A stretch of 64,000 nucleotides of DNA from Austropuccinia psidii (GCA_023105745.1 JALGQZ010000016.1:27583154-27647153); one strand, 5' to 3'. Counted from the stretch's first letter, positions 1 through 11,661 are shown. Notes: generated by a model not told the origin, from the sequence alone. Numbers and translations are program-made.

Positions 1-285
1 ACTTGCCAGCTTGACTTGTGGATTGGCCCTTGGTGACAATATACAAGTGCATTACCTTTTCTTGCACCATGATGTACCTTGAGTCCATCAATAAACCACA
101 TTCCAGAAAATCTGCCACTAGTTTATGTAAAATATCCTTTGGTATGTGAAGGACTTGTTGAAATCTGTCCAGTGGACCTTCCAAGAGGTCTTGGAAATAT
201 GCATGTCCTCAAGGATAGCATGTATGAAGCACTTGATGGTCCTCTAGCTCTGTAAGACTAAGGCAGTTGACAGCAAAAAATACAT
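1..285 (-). pseudogene. PIF/Harbinger-like transposase, N-terminal fragment
   Basis: The minus strand reads through a protein that resembles the N-terminal region preceding the DDE domain in PIF/Harbinger transposases. Visible pieces include SLTELEDHQ, LDRFQQVLHIPKDIL, LVADFLECGLLMDSRYI and VQEKVMHLYIVTKGQ. The same blocks in the same order (LELEEHKPF, DRFRQIL, LINELQEKGLL) occur in the relic at 6.9-7.06 kb, which supports the assignment. There is an in-frame TGA at about 209-211. The reading runs off the left edge, so the catalytic domain would lie outside the window. Family assignment is by motif recognition; this is a fragment of a decayed mobile element, not a host gene. Confidence 0.6.
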
Positions 286-810
286 ATAGAATAATTTGTT
301 TATGCGTTTTAGAAAGTAACACGATGGATGTGATGCCAATCAAGAGGAAAAAAAGGTGCGGTATATGTGAAAAGTTGTTTTACTTTTCAAACTTGGAACT
401 CACAAGCTACTTTGACATTTGATAATTTTTTTCATAATTTGAAAAAAAAAATCCCGTCGAAAAGTCACAAGGAATAATCCCCGCGTGTTTACAAAACAGG
501 CCCAAGTTTTGACAAGACGACTGAAATTCTATTTGCCCCGAGTTTGATTTGTCCCCAACTCCATAAAATACGAAATTTAACAGTGCAAAAATGCAAGGCT
601 TCCTTTTTTGGGTTTCCTTTGACAAAATGACAATTTAAATATTCATATAAAATACAATCACGTATTCTACTAGAATCAGGTATAAAAACACAGAATGCAG
701 AATGAAATAACAAAAGAAAGTTTGAATGAGAACAAATTTGGAATAAGGATAGGGTTTGTTTTAGCTCGATTGTTTATGGATAAAAAGATTTTTTCTACAA
801 AATCATTGGA
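286..810. other. Intergenic spacer, 3' flank of the RUD3-like gene
   Basis: AT-rich spacer between the Harbinger fragment and the stop codon of the golgin gene. Open frames here are short and show no recognisable domain. It presumably includes the 3' untranslated region of the golgin gene; no clear polyadenylation signal was identified. Confidence 0.5.
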
Positions 811-2680
811 TTAAGGTGAATCAGAAACAGCTCTAGTGATAGTGGATAAAGTAGACAGGCTAGATCCAGGTGATGAGGGCAAATGAGTAATATCGGGTGA
901 TTTATCAAGCTTTGGGGAGGATTTGAGGGTATGACTTGATGAAACTGGTGAAGAAAGGGAAAGAGATGCGAGAGATTTGTTTGAAGTTGGACTTGCTGAA
1001 TTTGCCTCCCTCAGTAAAAATGAAACCCATTGATCAGTGATTGTATCGTTATCACCAAGAGTATCAGGTTCAGCTCTGTGTTGAGTACTTCCTCGCACAG
1101 TGTTGGCCTCCGTTCCTTTAATGGCCGAACCAGAACGTTGAAGACCGACTTGTTGTCGTTGTTCATCGTTCCAAGACAAAATGCTGGCCAACAAGGATAG
1201 CATTTCAAATCGTTTTGTATCTTCCCTGGGTGTCAGAATGAACGAAAGCAAGACGTTTGTGACCAGCCGACTAAAAAAAATTAGAATACATAAATTGGAA
1301 TGTCTCTAGAATAGAATGGCTGGATATTGTAATGCTAGGATACTTACCGGTCAACGCTATACTCAGTGTTATCCCTTCTGAGCCTTCGCAGGGCTTCTGT
1401 GAGATGCTCGTTAAGTATGACAGCTAACGATGCCAATTCAATTCATTGGGAAGCAAAGAATTGAATGATAAGTCAATGATACTAAAGAAACGACGGATGA
1501 AATTGATAGCACCTACCTTCATGTCGCACCTTGCCGATGAGTAAGTTTTTTGCCTTCAGCTCCTTCTTTAAAGACTCACACATCTCTGCATTTGATTCAT
1601 TGACTGCCAATTTTGCCTGCATAGATGGAGGAATGACAATTGTTAATAACCGCCGACTCAAGAGAAATGTTACAAAGTCAAAATGAGAATTTAAAGAATC
1701 TTACCTCTGCTTCTAATGCTTTTTGCTGAAAAAGAAGCAGTTTCTTTTCAGTCTCTGCCAAACGATTCTGAGACTCGCCGACGACGGATTTGATTTCAGC
1801 ATCCTTGGCTAAATTAAGGTATTTTAATACATGTCTCAGTAAGCTTGATATTGTTTTCTTAGTCCATTTAAGCTTGAGTTATTTGATAAAAGTAGAGATT
1901 AGTAGAAAGGATCAAGGGCATTACCTGATTGAAATTCTTCTAGTACTGATTGTAAATTACTAGCACTTTCTGCTTGAAGGTCTCGGTCAGCTTTCAAGGT
2001 TTCGATATCCCTAATCATACTGCTCAAGGCTGTTTCTCTGCTTTGAAGATTAGTTTCAGCTTGTTCTCTTTTGATAGTTTCATTCAACAATTCTCTTTTG
2101 CTATCTTCAAGTTGATTACGCAATCTTTCTACTTCTTCACGAGTCTCTCGATAGGCTTCCTCACGATCATAGCTTTCTGATTCCATTAATCTTTGGGAGT
2201 CCATCATCTTTATACGAAGCTGATCAAGTTCATGACGTAAATGTTCTGCTTCTTCATGAGATTGAATTAATTCTGACTTTAAAGTTTCAATCGTCGAGAC
2301 GAGCTCTTCATTTTGAGTTTGGAATTGACATATTTGTTGCTCTCTTCTATCTAATTCGTCCTGTAAGGTTTAAATGAATGAGATAAGATTAGACAATAAA
2401 AAAAGAAAGAAAGAAAGATGACGGTTTAGATGATTCCTCAAGGAAAGATTATTTTTATAAAGTGGATGATTAAATACTTCAAAGGACGAACAGCATCTTG
2501 CCGTAGTTTATCACCTAGCGTATTTCGCATGGTTGTCAGTTTGCCTAAGAGAGCACCGTATTGAGCTTCTAGGGTTGCTTTTTCAGATTTCAAGGTTTCA
2601 AGTTTTTGCTCAAGGGAGCTGGAGCTCTCTGGAGTAGCTTCATCTTCAAATGTAGATGAGTTTGGATTAGAAAGCGACAT
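811..2680 (-). CDS. RUD3: Golgin of the Rud3/GMAP-210 type (GRAB domain protein), six exons
   Basis: Predicted cis-Golgi coiled-coil tether; Rud3/GMAP-210 proteins bind Arf1 through a C-terminal GRAB domain and act in ER-Golgi traffic. Exons on the minus strand are 2680-2492, 2360-1925, 1808-1705, 1616-1517, 1423-1348 and 1270-811. They total 1365 nt, or 454 residues, close to yeast Rud3. All joins are GT-AG and keep frame; four of the five donors are GTAA or GTAG, while the first is a weaker GTTCGT. After an acidic N-terminus, residues from about 25 to about 250 are heptad-rich coiled coil. The GRAB signature follows: NLQSVLEEFQ joined across an intron to SAKDAEI, then LLIGKVRHE joined to AVILNEHLTEALRRL. 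A conserved block (LVTNVLLSFILTPREDTKRF) and a Ser/Thr/Pro-rich tail end the protein. It looks intact. The ATG at 2680 was chosen because it opens the coiled-coil frame. The Rud3 assignment is recognition, not a search result. Confidence 0.85.
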
Positions 2681-2868
2681 TTTGCTTATTGAGAAGCTCA
2701 GTTGAGGGAATGATGTTGAAATAGACTAAATTAGCTTCAGATGAATGATTGACGATGGTGTTGATTTGAATTCCTGGGAAAGCCAACGAGGTGATTGGAC
2801 TTTGTTATTTAGTGAAATCGATGAGAATGAAGATTGAATAATATTGATGAAGATGATGATAATGTTGG

Positions 2869-2920
<52 letters not shown>

Positions 2921-3040
2921 CAAAGCCTCACAGGAAAAGTGTGCTTGAAATTGAAAATTGATGTTCAGAGCCCCGAAAGCCCGAAAACCCCGAGACCCAC
3001 TCACACTAAGTACATTCGGGCCTAGGCACATCAATTCCCA
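2681..3040. repeat. 5' flank of the golgin gene with a GAT/GTG trinucleotide microsatellite
   Basis: Upstream region of the minus-strand golgin gene. A run of about 13 ATG/GAT triplets at 2871-2909 passes into GGT triplets to about 2920. The short open frames across it (poly-Asp on plus, poly-Ile on minus) are products of the repeat, not genes. No unambiguous promoter motif was identified. Confidence 0.75.
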
Positions 3041-4012
3041 AAAAAAACCAAAGAATGAATACTCTAAGACAAAATACTTTTTTTATTGATAAATTATAAA
3101 AATTTAAAATAAATTTATTAAAATAAAATAAATAAATATTTTTTTTATTATTTTAATTTAATTTGAATTATATGGAATTTCATTTTTAAAATTTTTTAGT
3201 CAAAAAAAAAGAAAGAAAAAAAAGATGAGAAAAAAAAATGAATGAGATTATCTAAAAAAAACTTGAAGAAAATATTTTTATGATGATTTTAAATATTTAA
3301 AATAATATTATCTAGGTCAAAAAAATAAAGAATAGTAATTTATTTTTAATGTTTTCTTTTATTTTAATGATTAAACCTAAGCAATTTTTTAAAAAAAAAA
3401 AAAAAAATCCACATTATTATTAAAATAAACTTATCAATTTCTTTTTTTTTTTTTTAAAAAAAAAAAAAATACCTTATTTTGATTTTATATTAAAAAATTA
3501 CCCTGATTTTTTTTTATAAATAATTTAAATTTTAAATAATTAAAAAAAAGAAAAATTATGAAAATTTTATTAATAAAATAAAAAAACTTAACATAAAAAA
3601 TTATTTATTAATATAATAAGATATTAAAAATTTATAAATAAAGAAAAATATATATATAGCTATATTTATTTATTTAAATAATTTAAATATTTAGATTTAT
3701 AATAATTTATAAAAAATTAATTTAAATGTTTTTTTTTTTTTGAAATAATATTTTGTTTTTATAAACCTTAAATATTAATTTTTATTTTTTTTTATTTTTA
3801 TTTTTTTAATTAATCTTTTCATTTAATTTAATTTTTTTTGTTTTTTTTTTTTATATTAAATTTTTTTTTTTTAAAAAAAAAAAAATAAATTCCTTTATTA
3901 TTTTAAAAAAAAAATTATTTTTTTTTAATCTTATTTTATTAATTATTTATAAATAAATTTAAATTTTAAATTTTAAATTGAAAATTAAAGATTAATTTTT
4001 CCTTAATTTTAA

Positions 4013-4047
<35 letters not shown>

Positions 4048-4722
4048 ATATGAATTAATGAGTAATAGAAATATTTTTTTTTTAATAATAAAACTTGGCT
4101 TTGTTCCTCTTTAATTATATTAATGTTTAAATTTTGAAATAATAATATTATTTCATTATATGAGAAAATTTATTTATATAAATTTAGAAATTTAATTATT
4201 GTTAAAACTTTCTTTTTTTTTTTTTTTTTATCTTGTAGATGGAATTTAAATATTTTATTATTAATTTAATTAAGAAATTTTTTGTGAATAAAAATAATTT
4301 AAATAAATTTTCACAAATAAATTACTTAAAAATATGAAAAAAATCTCTTTTTTTTTTTTATTGATAAAAATGTAATTACTAATCACTTCAAGATCATTGA
4401 ATTTTGTTTTCTATTATTTTAAGCTAGTAGTGTAATTTTCTTTACTATACCTCCAATTGGTTGTTTCAAATTTACTTTAAATTAAATATTTTAAGGGCCT
4501 TTTCTGGGAAGGTGAAAAGGAACTTTTTTAATTGTAAGAATTTTATTTCACAAGTTAATTATGATATCATAAGTCTCCTGTTTTTCAAGCTATAAGTTCA
4601 CTAATAAGTAACTTTTCCATTTTAGTGAGATGAAAGCCAAAAAATGGATAAATTTATTTTTGTAACTTTTCATTTAATTCTTTAACTCTTGAAAACAAAT
4701 ATAATACAAAGACAAGATCACA
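3041..4722. other. AT-only low-complexity block with poly-T/poly-A dyads
   Basis: The stretch is almost pure A and T as far as about 4370, then more mixed but still AT-rich. It contains repeated T-tract/A-tract dyads, for example around 3440-3468, 3871-3895 and 4013-4048, where 10-20 T are followed directly by a similar run of A. No coding signal is visible. It separates the golgin gene from the Harbinger relic. Confidence 0.8.
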
Positions 4723-5769
4723 ATGGATCAAGAACTTGTGGAATATGAAATCAGTCTTTGTGATTATAACCAAACAACTAATAAAAAATTAACTGAACAA
4801 AGCTGGAACAGGCCTTTGACTAAATCTCATACCGAAAGAGCTTCTGAACACACATGGTCTCCTGAACAGACAGACTTCTTCCCGAAAAATATTCTTAAAT
4901 GTATGATATTGGCAAGTTCAAAGATGGTTTTAATTTGAAAAAGGAGGCTTGGACTTTATTTTTCAATAAATTGAATCAAAAATTTGGCTTCAGCCTTGAA
5001 CAAACTCAACCGAAAAATAAAAAAAGGATTTTTTTTATTTGGCTCATTAATATATCTTTTCATTTAAAATTTTAATATAATGTGTTATTCTAGATGAAAT
5101 AACTATAAACTAAATATTAGTTTCTACAATCATTAAGTAGAACTGGATGGGATTAAAACAAAAAAAATAATAATATTGGAAAACAATTAATTCTGGGATA
5201 AGCTCAAATCATAACATCCTAATGCAGGATATTAAAAAATTGTGTGGGGTACATTACCCACATTTTCATTTTTGTGGGAACCTATTCCACAGGGAAGTTT
5301 TCTTAGCATTTAAAAAATTTATATACTGAAAACCCAAGTTTTCAGAATGTCTGACACGATTCAGAAAACTAATTGATATCTGACTAGGGTAGCAAGGAAT
5401 TCATGGTAAGGAAGAAGGATAAAGAAAAACAGGGAAGAAACCACCCTCAGATGAAGGATTTTTTCAATAAGAATCACCCTGTCCACAAAAGAATGCTGTG
5501 GTAATGAATGTTTTGGTTGGTATATGAAAATAAATTCAGAACATACTTGAAGCACTTGAAAATCCATCAGTTTTCAGAATAAATCAAAACAACAGCTATG
5601 ACACTTTGCACACTGAAATAAAGGTTTTAAAAGACCAATCAATTGGATTTTTAAGTGAAGAAAACTATTCAGATTGTTTTACCTTACTTGAAAATGATTG
5701 CAAGGCTGTTGTTTTGATAGCTATTTCAACTGATGTGTCAAAACTTTTGAATGGATTAAGAAAATAATA
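4723..5769 (+). pseudogene. Myb/SANT-like DNA-binding protein relic (Harbinger partner)
   Basis: Two frames together give a Myb/SANT-like domain: WSPEQTDFF at about 4857, then after a frameshift GFNLKKEAWTLFF and LNQKFGFSLEQ at about 4928-5000. These match the conserved W, KKEAW and FN-KFG positions of the SANT-like proteins carried by PIF/Harbinger elements. Further downstream a C-terminal module remains: SIGFLSEENYSDCFTLLEN followed by KAVVLIAIS to stop codons at about 5766. The middle (5000-5590) is frameshifted and hardly readable. In this superfamily the SANT protein is the second gene needed for transposition. Here it faces a DDE transposase relic on the opposite strand (6.0-7.1 kb). 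It is non-functional as it stands. Confidence 0.55.
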
Positions 5770-6039
5770 AATTCAGGAAACACTTTCTCTTTTAATATTA
5801 ATGACAATATGATTATAGATAATTTGCTTTAAGTATTATCAGTTAAACCTTATTTTTTAATTCCCTAACAATGTCCATCAAACATCAAAAAAAGTTCTAT
5901 ATTGATTCCAAAGCTCTTGTTCCATTCTTGTTTGAACAGATGACATCTGGATATAATCAGAATTTCCAGGTGTTCCTCTTTTATTCAAAAGTTTCTCTTT
6001 ATTTTAATTGGAATTTCTGTCTTGATGAAGTTCAGTATG

Positions 6040-7075
6040 TCATTTATTCAATTTATAGTTATGAAGGAATGCAATGTAAAATATCATATAGTTTTGAACT
6101 GGAATCAAATATTCACTTGGCCTCTGAAAAATAGGATATTTTATTTTAAAAATCCAAAAAACTCTTTCAATTAATTTCCTTAGTGAGGAATTTCTGAAAT
6201 TAAATGGTTCCTCCTTTGTTTCAAGATTTCAGTCAAAAATGTAAAAAATACCACATGTAAATGGGAATGAAATCAAAGTAAAATGATAAAAATACCTTAC
6301 CTAATTTGAGCTCAGGCCTAGTAATGTAGATGGTAATGTGTTTCCCAATAAGGAGTTGAGAAGGCTCTTTTAAGTGAATATCCTTAATTGGCCAAGTAGT
6401 ATCAATTTTGAGGGACAAAAAAAATATTTTTTTAAAGTGTTTTTCAACACCCAGATTAACGAGTGCTTCCCTCTCACCCAACACACACATATGAAATGGA
6501 AATGTCAAAGTTCACTTCCATAAACACATTTTGTGAGATTTTACCTTTATGGCTATTCCCTGGACCTTGATATCTGAGGATTATCTTGGCCGGAATGAAG
6601 GTTCCATCTATGACACCAATTCAGAAAAAAAATTGTGAGTATTTGACATTATGTGAGATCTTCTAAGGAAGTGTATCGCCTACGGGCTGGGTGACACATT
6701 CAGGATAAAGTGAGAAGAATTCTTTAAATACTTTATAAAAAGATTTTTACATTGTTTCCTTCCCTCTTTGGAAATTCTCTCCAGATTGTTGAGTTGATTG
6801 ACCATTCAAGATGATGTACAAGAAATGCATCATCTTTTCAGTTTCATTTCTATATTATGAATTCTTCAATAAGCCTTTTTCTTGTAATTCATTTATAAGC
6901 TCTAAAAATATTTATTTCCTTATGCAAAGTATTTGACGAAATCTATCAGGTGGGCTTCCAGAAGCTCTTTCTCATAATAATTTTCACAAAGGAAGCCAAT
7001 GTTGAATGGTTTGTGCTCTTCAAGTTCCAGAATGAAGTACAATGATATAAGGATTACTTTTTGGTTTTTAGTGAG
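6040..7075 (-). pseudogene. PIF/Harbinger DDE transposase relic
   Basis: Read on the minus strand, the order is right for a Harbinger (DDE_Tnp_4) transposase. An N-terminal region at about 7060-6880 (LELEEHKPF, LINELQEKGLL) precedes the first catalytic motif GVIDGTFIPAK at about 6630-6597. Then come RYQGPGNSHKG, SQNVFMEVNFDISISYV at about 6535-6490, and the C-terminal block KEEPFNFRNSSLRKLIERVF at about 6215-6160, with the Glu of LIERVFG in place of the third catalytic residue. Stops and frame changes occur throughout, so it is dead. With the SANT relic at 4723-5769 it forms a convergent two-gene arrangement. Terminal inverted repeats were not identified. Confidence 0.65.
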
Positions 7076-8000
7076 GTAGTAGGAAATTCTTAAGTGTTAG
7101 GTTTTGCGTCATTCCAATGAAAAGTCAAATACAAATAATTTTCAGGTACCTGTGCACTTTTTTCTTGGAAAGCACAGGAAACTTTAGCTTTTCATGTGAC
7201 TTTTTTTTTGTTTTTTTCCAAAAACATTTTTCCAAAAAATTACCGAAATGAATAAGTCGCGTGGGGATTCAGGACAAGCCCTAAATAGTTCTCCTCTTAA
7301 TATTTTGAAAATTTAAAATATCTGAAATAAAAAGAATAAATGATTTCTTTTTTTAAAAAATGAAAATTATATGCTTTTAATTTATAATATTCAAATTAAC
7401 AAGAATATTTCAAATTCATTATATCTTAAAAAAAAAAGAGTCTTTTCAATTATTAATTATAATCTAATGAAAGTTTGATAAATTTTTTATTTATTTCTTT
7501 GAGAAAGTCATTGTTTCAAAAAAAGTCTTTATAAATATTTTTATTATTTTAGAAATTTATTTTTAATTCAAATTAATTACTTTATTAAATAATTTAAAGC
7601 TTTTAGATTTTAAAAGAAAAAAAAAATGATTTTTTTTTTTTTTGAGTGTTGGAAGAAATTGAATTTAAATTTAAAAATATTTTTATTTAATAAGTTTATT
7701 GAATTAATTATTAAAGAAATTTAAAATAATTAAAAAAGATATTAGTAAAAAAAGAACAAAAATTAAAACAGGAAATTTAAAAATAACTTAAAAAAATTTA
7801 AGAAAATTTTAAGTTATTTAATACAGAATGAAATTCAAAATTCTATGAAAATGAAAAATAAGGCAAACTTATTGAGCTTATTTAAAAGTTTTTCAGAATG
7901 CTTTGATTAATTGAGAGAGCTTATTATATTTAAATCAAGTTCAAAAAAAGAAATATATAGAATTATTTTTATTCCCCAGAAGCTTTTAGATAAACAATAG
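7076..8000. other. AT-rich spacer with homopolymer tracts
   Basis: Mixed AT-rich sequence grading into a low-complexity block at about 7300-7960 with poly-A and poly-T tracts. No coding or repeat structure recognised beyond the homopolymers. Confidence 0.6.
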
Positions 8001-8649
8001 CAGTTTAAATGATAGGAAATTTTTCAATGAATTCTGATGATGAGGGGTTAAATCCCTCATTTATTATTATTAGTTCTTTCTCAAGAGGCTAAAAGATTTC
8101 AGCTAAATATGACAAGGTTGAAATAGTTCATATGTACACTAATAGAATTGGAAGCAGATCATCTTCAAAATGAAAAATGGAAATAAATATTCGATTTGAA
8201 ATTAGAATCCTATAAGAAAAGGGAAAGGTTACATTAAAGCCACTGTTTAGCATACTTAGATGTAATGAACATCTCAGTTAGAGCCACGAGGGACAATCCA
8301 AGGCTAAATCAGATGGAAAGACTTTCAGTCTCAGTAAAAGGGACTGAGAGATTAGTATAACTCCTTGTAATTTTTGATCAAGACATCAATGGACCCTAGC
8401 CAGCTCTTGAAAATCAACCCCTTGAGGCTTGAAGGAAGCCCTGAGTATCTTGGTTGCTGGGGTTGCAAAATACTTAGGAAGACTTGAGGAAGACTTGAAT
8501 GTGGTAAATATTGTTACTTTTCCATTAGGAAAGTAGTCTCCTCCCCCAAGCTCTGTTCTCCAAAGAATCTTCTCTCAGGTTCTGTTCACTTCCACAAGAT
8601 TTGAAATCATTTTCTCACCTTGAATTTGTTTTTTTTGCGAAAAATATGA
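8001..8649. other. Spacer before the GC-richer gene-like region
   Basis: No domain, repeat or RNA gene recognised. Base composition rises toward the right, where the next region becomes clearly richer in G, C and CpG. It may hold the promoter and 5' end of the gene-like region that follows, but no start can be fixed. Confidence 0.4.
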
Positions 8650-9311
8650 CTTTTTGGCTACAATTACCAAGTTGGACTGAATACTGCCACGTCTTTGACG
8701 TTTCCTGGACAGTCGTGGATAAGAGCTTACCAATTCGTTCGTCGGCCCCTGTCTTGCGATCACTCTGCAAAGCTCTGGCACGAGAAGTACCCAGTAATCT
8801 TAGAATATCTCAAAACATTCCAGCTTCTAGCCGATCTAACAGGTGTTTTTGCTCAAGGAAGTGATGAATCGCTTCGATATTCCTGGATGTTCCTTGGAAG
8901 ATGTAATAGGCTCCGACGCATATGGGCGTCCACGCAGCTGTTTTACTAATTTCTACTAGATTGGGACGGCCAAAGTCTCAGGAGATTTTTTGCTGGCTCA
9001 TCTCAAACAGACAAGGCTTCAGCCCTGAGCAGTTTCCTGGCATTTCTTGCTTTGATGTGACCTTACACTTCTCACTGGACTGCTTTTCGGCTGTTGGTAG
9101 CCCGAAATCATCGAGCGCACTACCAGAAACAGAGGGAGCTGTGGCAGAGTCTCTCCATGCTCGTACCCTATTGCGACAGATTCCATCGATCCATGACTAC
9201 TCTCCCTTGTGGATTGAGGCCGTCATGAGGCCGTCAGGCAGAGTGAATGATCTGACAGAATCAGAAAAGCTTCGAGGCAAAAACTGTGAGATACGTGTCA
9301 AACTCCTAAAT
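8650..9311 (+). CDS. Unrecognised gene-like region, 5' exon block
   Basis: Protein-like plus-strand reading with composition unlike the flanking AT blocks. One frame is open from 8650 and reads YNYQVGLNTATSLTFPGQSW, then KYPVILEYLKTFQLLADLTG, up to a likely 57-nt intron at 8903-8959 (donor GTAATA, branch-like TACTAAT, acceptor CTACTAG). It continues as WDGQSLRRFFAGSSQTDKAS to a TGA at 9058. Two continuations are possible. A 44-nt intron (9057-9100) would join the frame ending at TAG 9312 (LHARTLLRQIPSIHDYSPLW). Alternatively the TGA is a true lesion and the first frame goes on to about 9230. I do not recognise the family. The start codon is not fixed. It is probably the same locus as the exons at 10165-10945. 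Confidence 0.4.
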
Positions 9312-10164
9312 TAGGGAATCCTACCAGGCCAGCAAGCAGCCCCATGGACCTCAAGTCTCCAGGCCTGCAAGTCTTTTTGCTACATTTTTCTCATCTTTAG
9401 CCCGACAGAAGGCGTGTGCTCTTGAGAAACCAGGACACGGACATTCCCTTTGGAGCACACTGTCCGGCTTGATCCCTAGGAGGCCATTCTGCTCTCAAGC
9501 TGGGCGGCACAGTTGGTGTGTGGGTGTACAGTACTCCATCGTCCAAGCTGCACCAGATTGCGTAAAACTTCTTACCTAAAAAATTCTAGTACGTTTCTTT
9601 ACAATCACTCTTGTCTGAGATGCTCAGCCTTGCGATTGGTTGTCAGCAAGATCAAGGCAACAGCGGTGGCAGCTGGACGGATATAGTCCGAATTCCACAA
9701 AGGCTCACCTCAGAGCCACTCCAGACGATCCCACTCAGGAACTCTAGTAGCACAGAGGTAAAAATTCTCACTGGCCCTCTTTTCAATCCCAGATTATCTA
9801 TCATCTTTCGTACTTTCTCTTTGACTTGGTGGCAATACGCTCTTTAGCACAATTCAATACTTGCCTCTATTTTTATAAAATACGCCACTCCTTGTCTAAC
9901 CAGTTCCAATAAATTTGAAAATTTCTTTAGCATCTTTGACCTAGCTTGACCGCTTCAGTTGCACACACTCCTGGCTCTGAGTGTTTTCTAGATCCCCCCT
10001 TACATAGCTCCTCATGGTTTTCTTTTTGACATGCTGCTTAGGATCCAATTCGATTGTAGAAGATTATTCAGCCTTCACAGTAACACCTCAGAGCCCCTCT
10101 TGCTTGAAGGGCTCCAACGGCTGTGCTTCAACTAGCCAGACAACCAAGAAAATAAACCCAATAG
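9312..10164 (+). other. Ambiguous, possibly intron-containing or decaying part of the same gene
   Basis: The composition remains gene-like and CpG-containing, but no single frame persists. There is a strong pyrimidine tract plus acceptor near 9400 (CATCTTTAG) followed by readable stretches such as LGGHSALKLGGTVGVWVY interrupted by TGA codons. Other open frames sit at 9611-9847 and from 10014. This could be several introns and exons or a pseudogene; the sequence alone does not decide. Confidence 0.3.
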
Positions 10165-10945
10165 AGCTCTCAAAAAATTGGACCGAGGATTCCCGTGAAA
10201 AATTGCAATCTTTTGAGTTGGACTCCTTGGAGGCTAAAAGTTCAAGGATGTCCTCTTACGCATCAAGAAAGCGTTCAATATTACAAAACAGCTGGCTTCC
10301 TGCCCTCAAACCTCGCCCTTCAGAATCCAGTCAATCACCACGCAAGTCTATATCATTCAGATTTCATCGTTCCCTGGCAAGTCCCAAACTACAAGTGTAA
10401 ATATCTTACTTGTTCTTGAGTGGTTGAGTAGCCATCTAAAATTTTTGCTTTTTAATAGACCAGAAACAGAAACCCAGCAAGATTATGGCCGTAAGCTTAG
10501 CTGCTCTGACGACCCATTTGCGCCACCACCCCTTCTCCAAATTTCCTTGACATCACCTCCCCACACCCCAAAATTTTCCGACATACCTACCTCTCCATCA
10601 ATGGTATTCAAACGTCGCACTCGAAGCTTCGAAGACGTTTTTGCGTCTTGTAATAATTTTTCAGCTTGTGGAACTATACTTTCTCAATCAAACTTGCCTC
10701 ACCCACCGCAGCCTCCAATTGATCAACCATTGTCCGAAGTAGCCGGCATAGTGCCATTTTTAATTAAAGAGCCAAACTCATCAGCTGGTCTGAAAATTAA
10801 TGAAAATACACCACTTGGTCTGCGTTATCTGTCACCAGAATTTGATTTACCAACCCAACCTGACTCAGTCTTGACACTCCCACCTGCGGCGCCCGGATTT
10901 ATTCAAGCAAATGGACAAGTGCGCCATTTTCATAATTATATTTGA
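10165..10945 (+). CDS. Unrecognised gene, last two exons (Pro/Ser-rich C-terminus)
   Basis: The first exon piece, open from 10165 after a possible acceptor (CCAATAG), reads LTHQESVQYYKTAGFLPSN and SLYHSDFIVPWQVPNYK. It ends at 10394. A 64-nt intron with donor GTGTAA and acceptor TTTAATAG (10395-10458) joins it in frame to a 162-codon exon that ends at TGA 10943-10945. That exon is rich in Pro and Ser, contains FKRRTRSFEDVF, and ends PGFIQANGQVRHFHNYI. The in-frame join, coding-like composition and lack of stops over more than 700 nt support a real gene end. No domain was recognised. The upstream part is uncertain (8650-10164). A competing open frame at 10014-10400 is less protein-like and ends in the intron. 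Confidence 0.5.
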
Positions 10946-11330
10946 CATACAACCCAGTCAAGAAAAACAGCAGGGAAAAAATCATATTCCCATTTTGATA
11001 GTCGGAAAAAATATGCTTCTTCTTGTTCATATCCACATATTATCAATAATTATCTTTTCTGCGTAATTTTAAATTATTTTCATAAAACATTAGCGATACA
11101 ATGTCGTCATAAATCTATTTTGCGGGAAAACCCACATAATGTACTACCAGTAATACTCTAAAGGTAATATATTTTCAAATTCTGAGAGGCAAGCATGAAA
11201 ATTCAAATGTATTCCATTAAGGAATCAATATAAAAAGCTAAGTTAAGAAGAAATATAAAAATAAAGTTTCTCACCTCTTTCTTTGTTCTTAAGTCTGCAA
11301 TTACCTTAAGACCAAACTGGCTGTTATTCT
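10946..11330. other. 3' flank of the unrecognised gene
   Basis: AT-rich but mixed sequence after the stop codon. No coding or repeat feature was seen. Confidence 0.5.
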
Positions 11331-11661
11331 AAGTTTTTTTTTTTAAAAAAAAAGATTAATTAATTTTAATAAATTTTTTAAAATAGATTTTTTTATTAAA
11401 TCAAACTTTTTTTTTAAAAAAAAACTTAAATTTATTATTAATACTTTATATACAAAAAAAAAAATTAAATACAAATATTAACTTAATAAATTAATTTTAA
11501 AAGTTAAATATTTTTCTTTTTTTTTTTTTTTTTTTATAAAAAAAAAAAAAAAAAAAAATTAACAAAATTATTTAAATTGAAAATAAAAAGATAATTAAAT
11601 TTTTGAAAAATCAATAAAAAAATTTTTTTTTTTTTAAAAATATTTAATATTTTAATTTTTA

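Noticed and set aside
2834..3025. Open frame with a long Asp run
   Set aside because: Produced entirely by the GAT trinucleotide microsatellite upstream of the golgin gene; no conserved sequence on either side.
3041..4370. Insertion of mitochondrial DNA
   Set aside because: AT-rich, but no mitochondrial gene, tRNA or rRNA similarity is visible; homopolymer dyads dominate.
5361..5567. Minus-strand open frame of 68 codons
   Set aside because: It is opposite the decayed SANT-like protein and has no recognisable domain.
10014..10400. 128-codon plus frame as the true exon
   Set aside because: Low-complexity Ser/Arg/Lys reading that ends at the intron donor and does not join the following exon in frame, whereas the neighbouring frame does.
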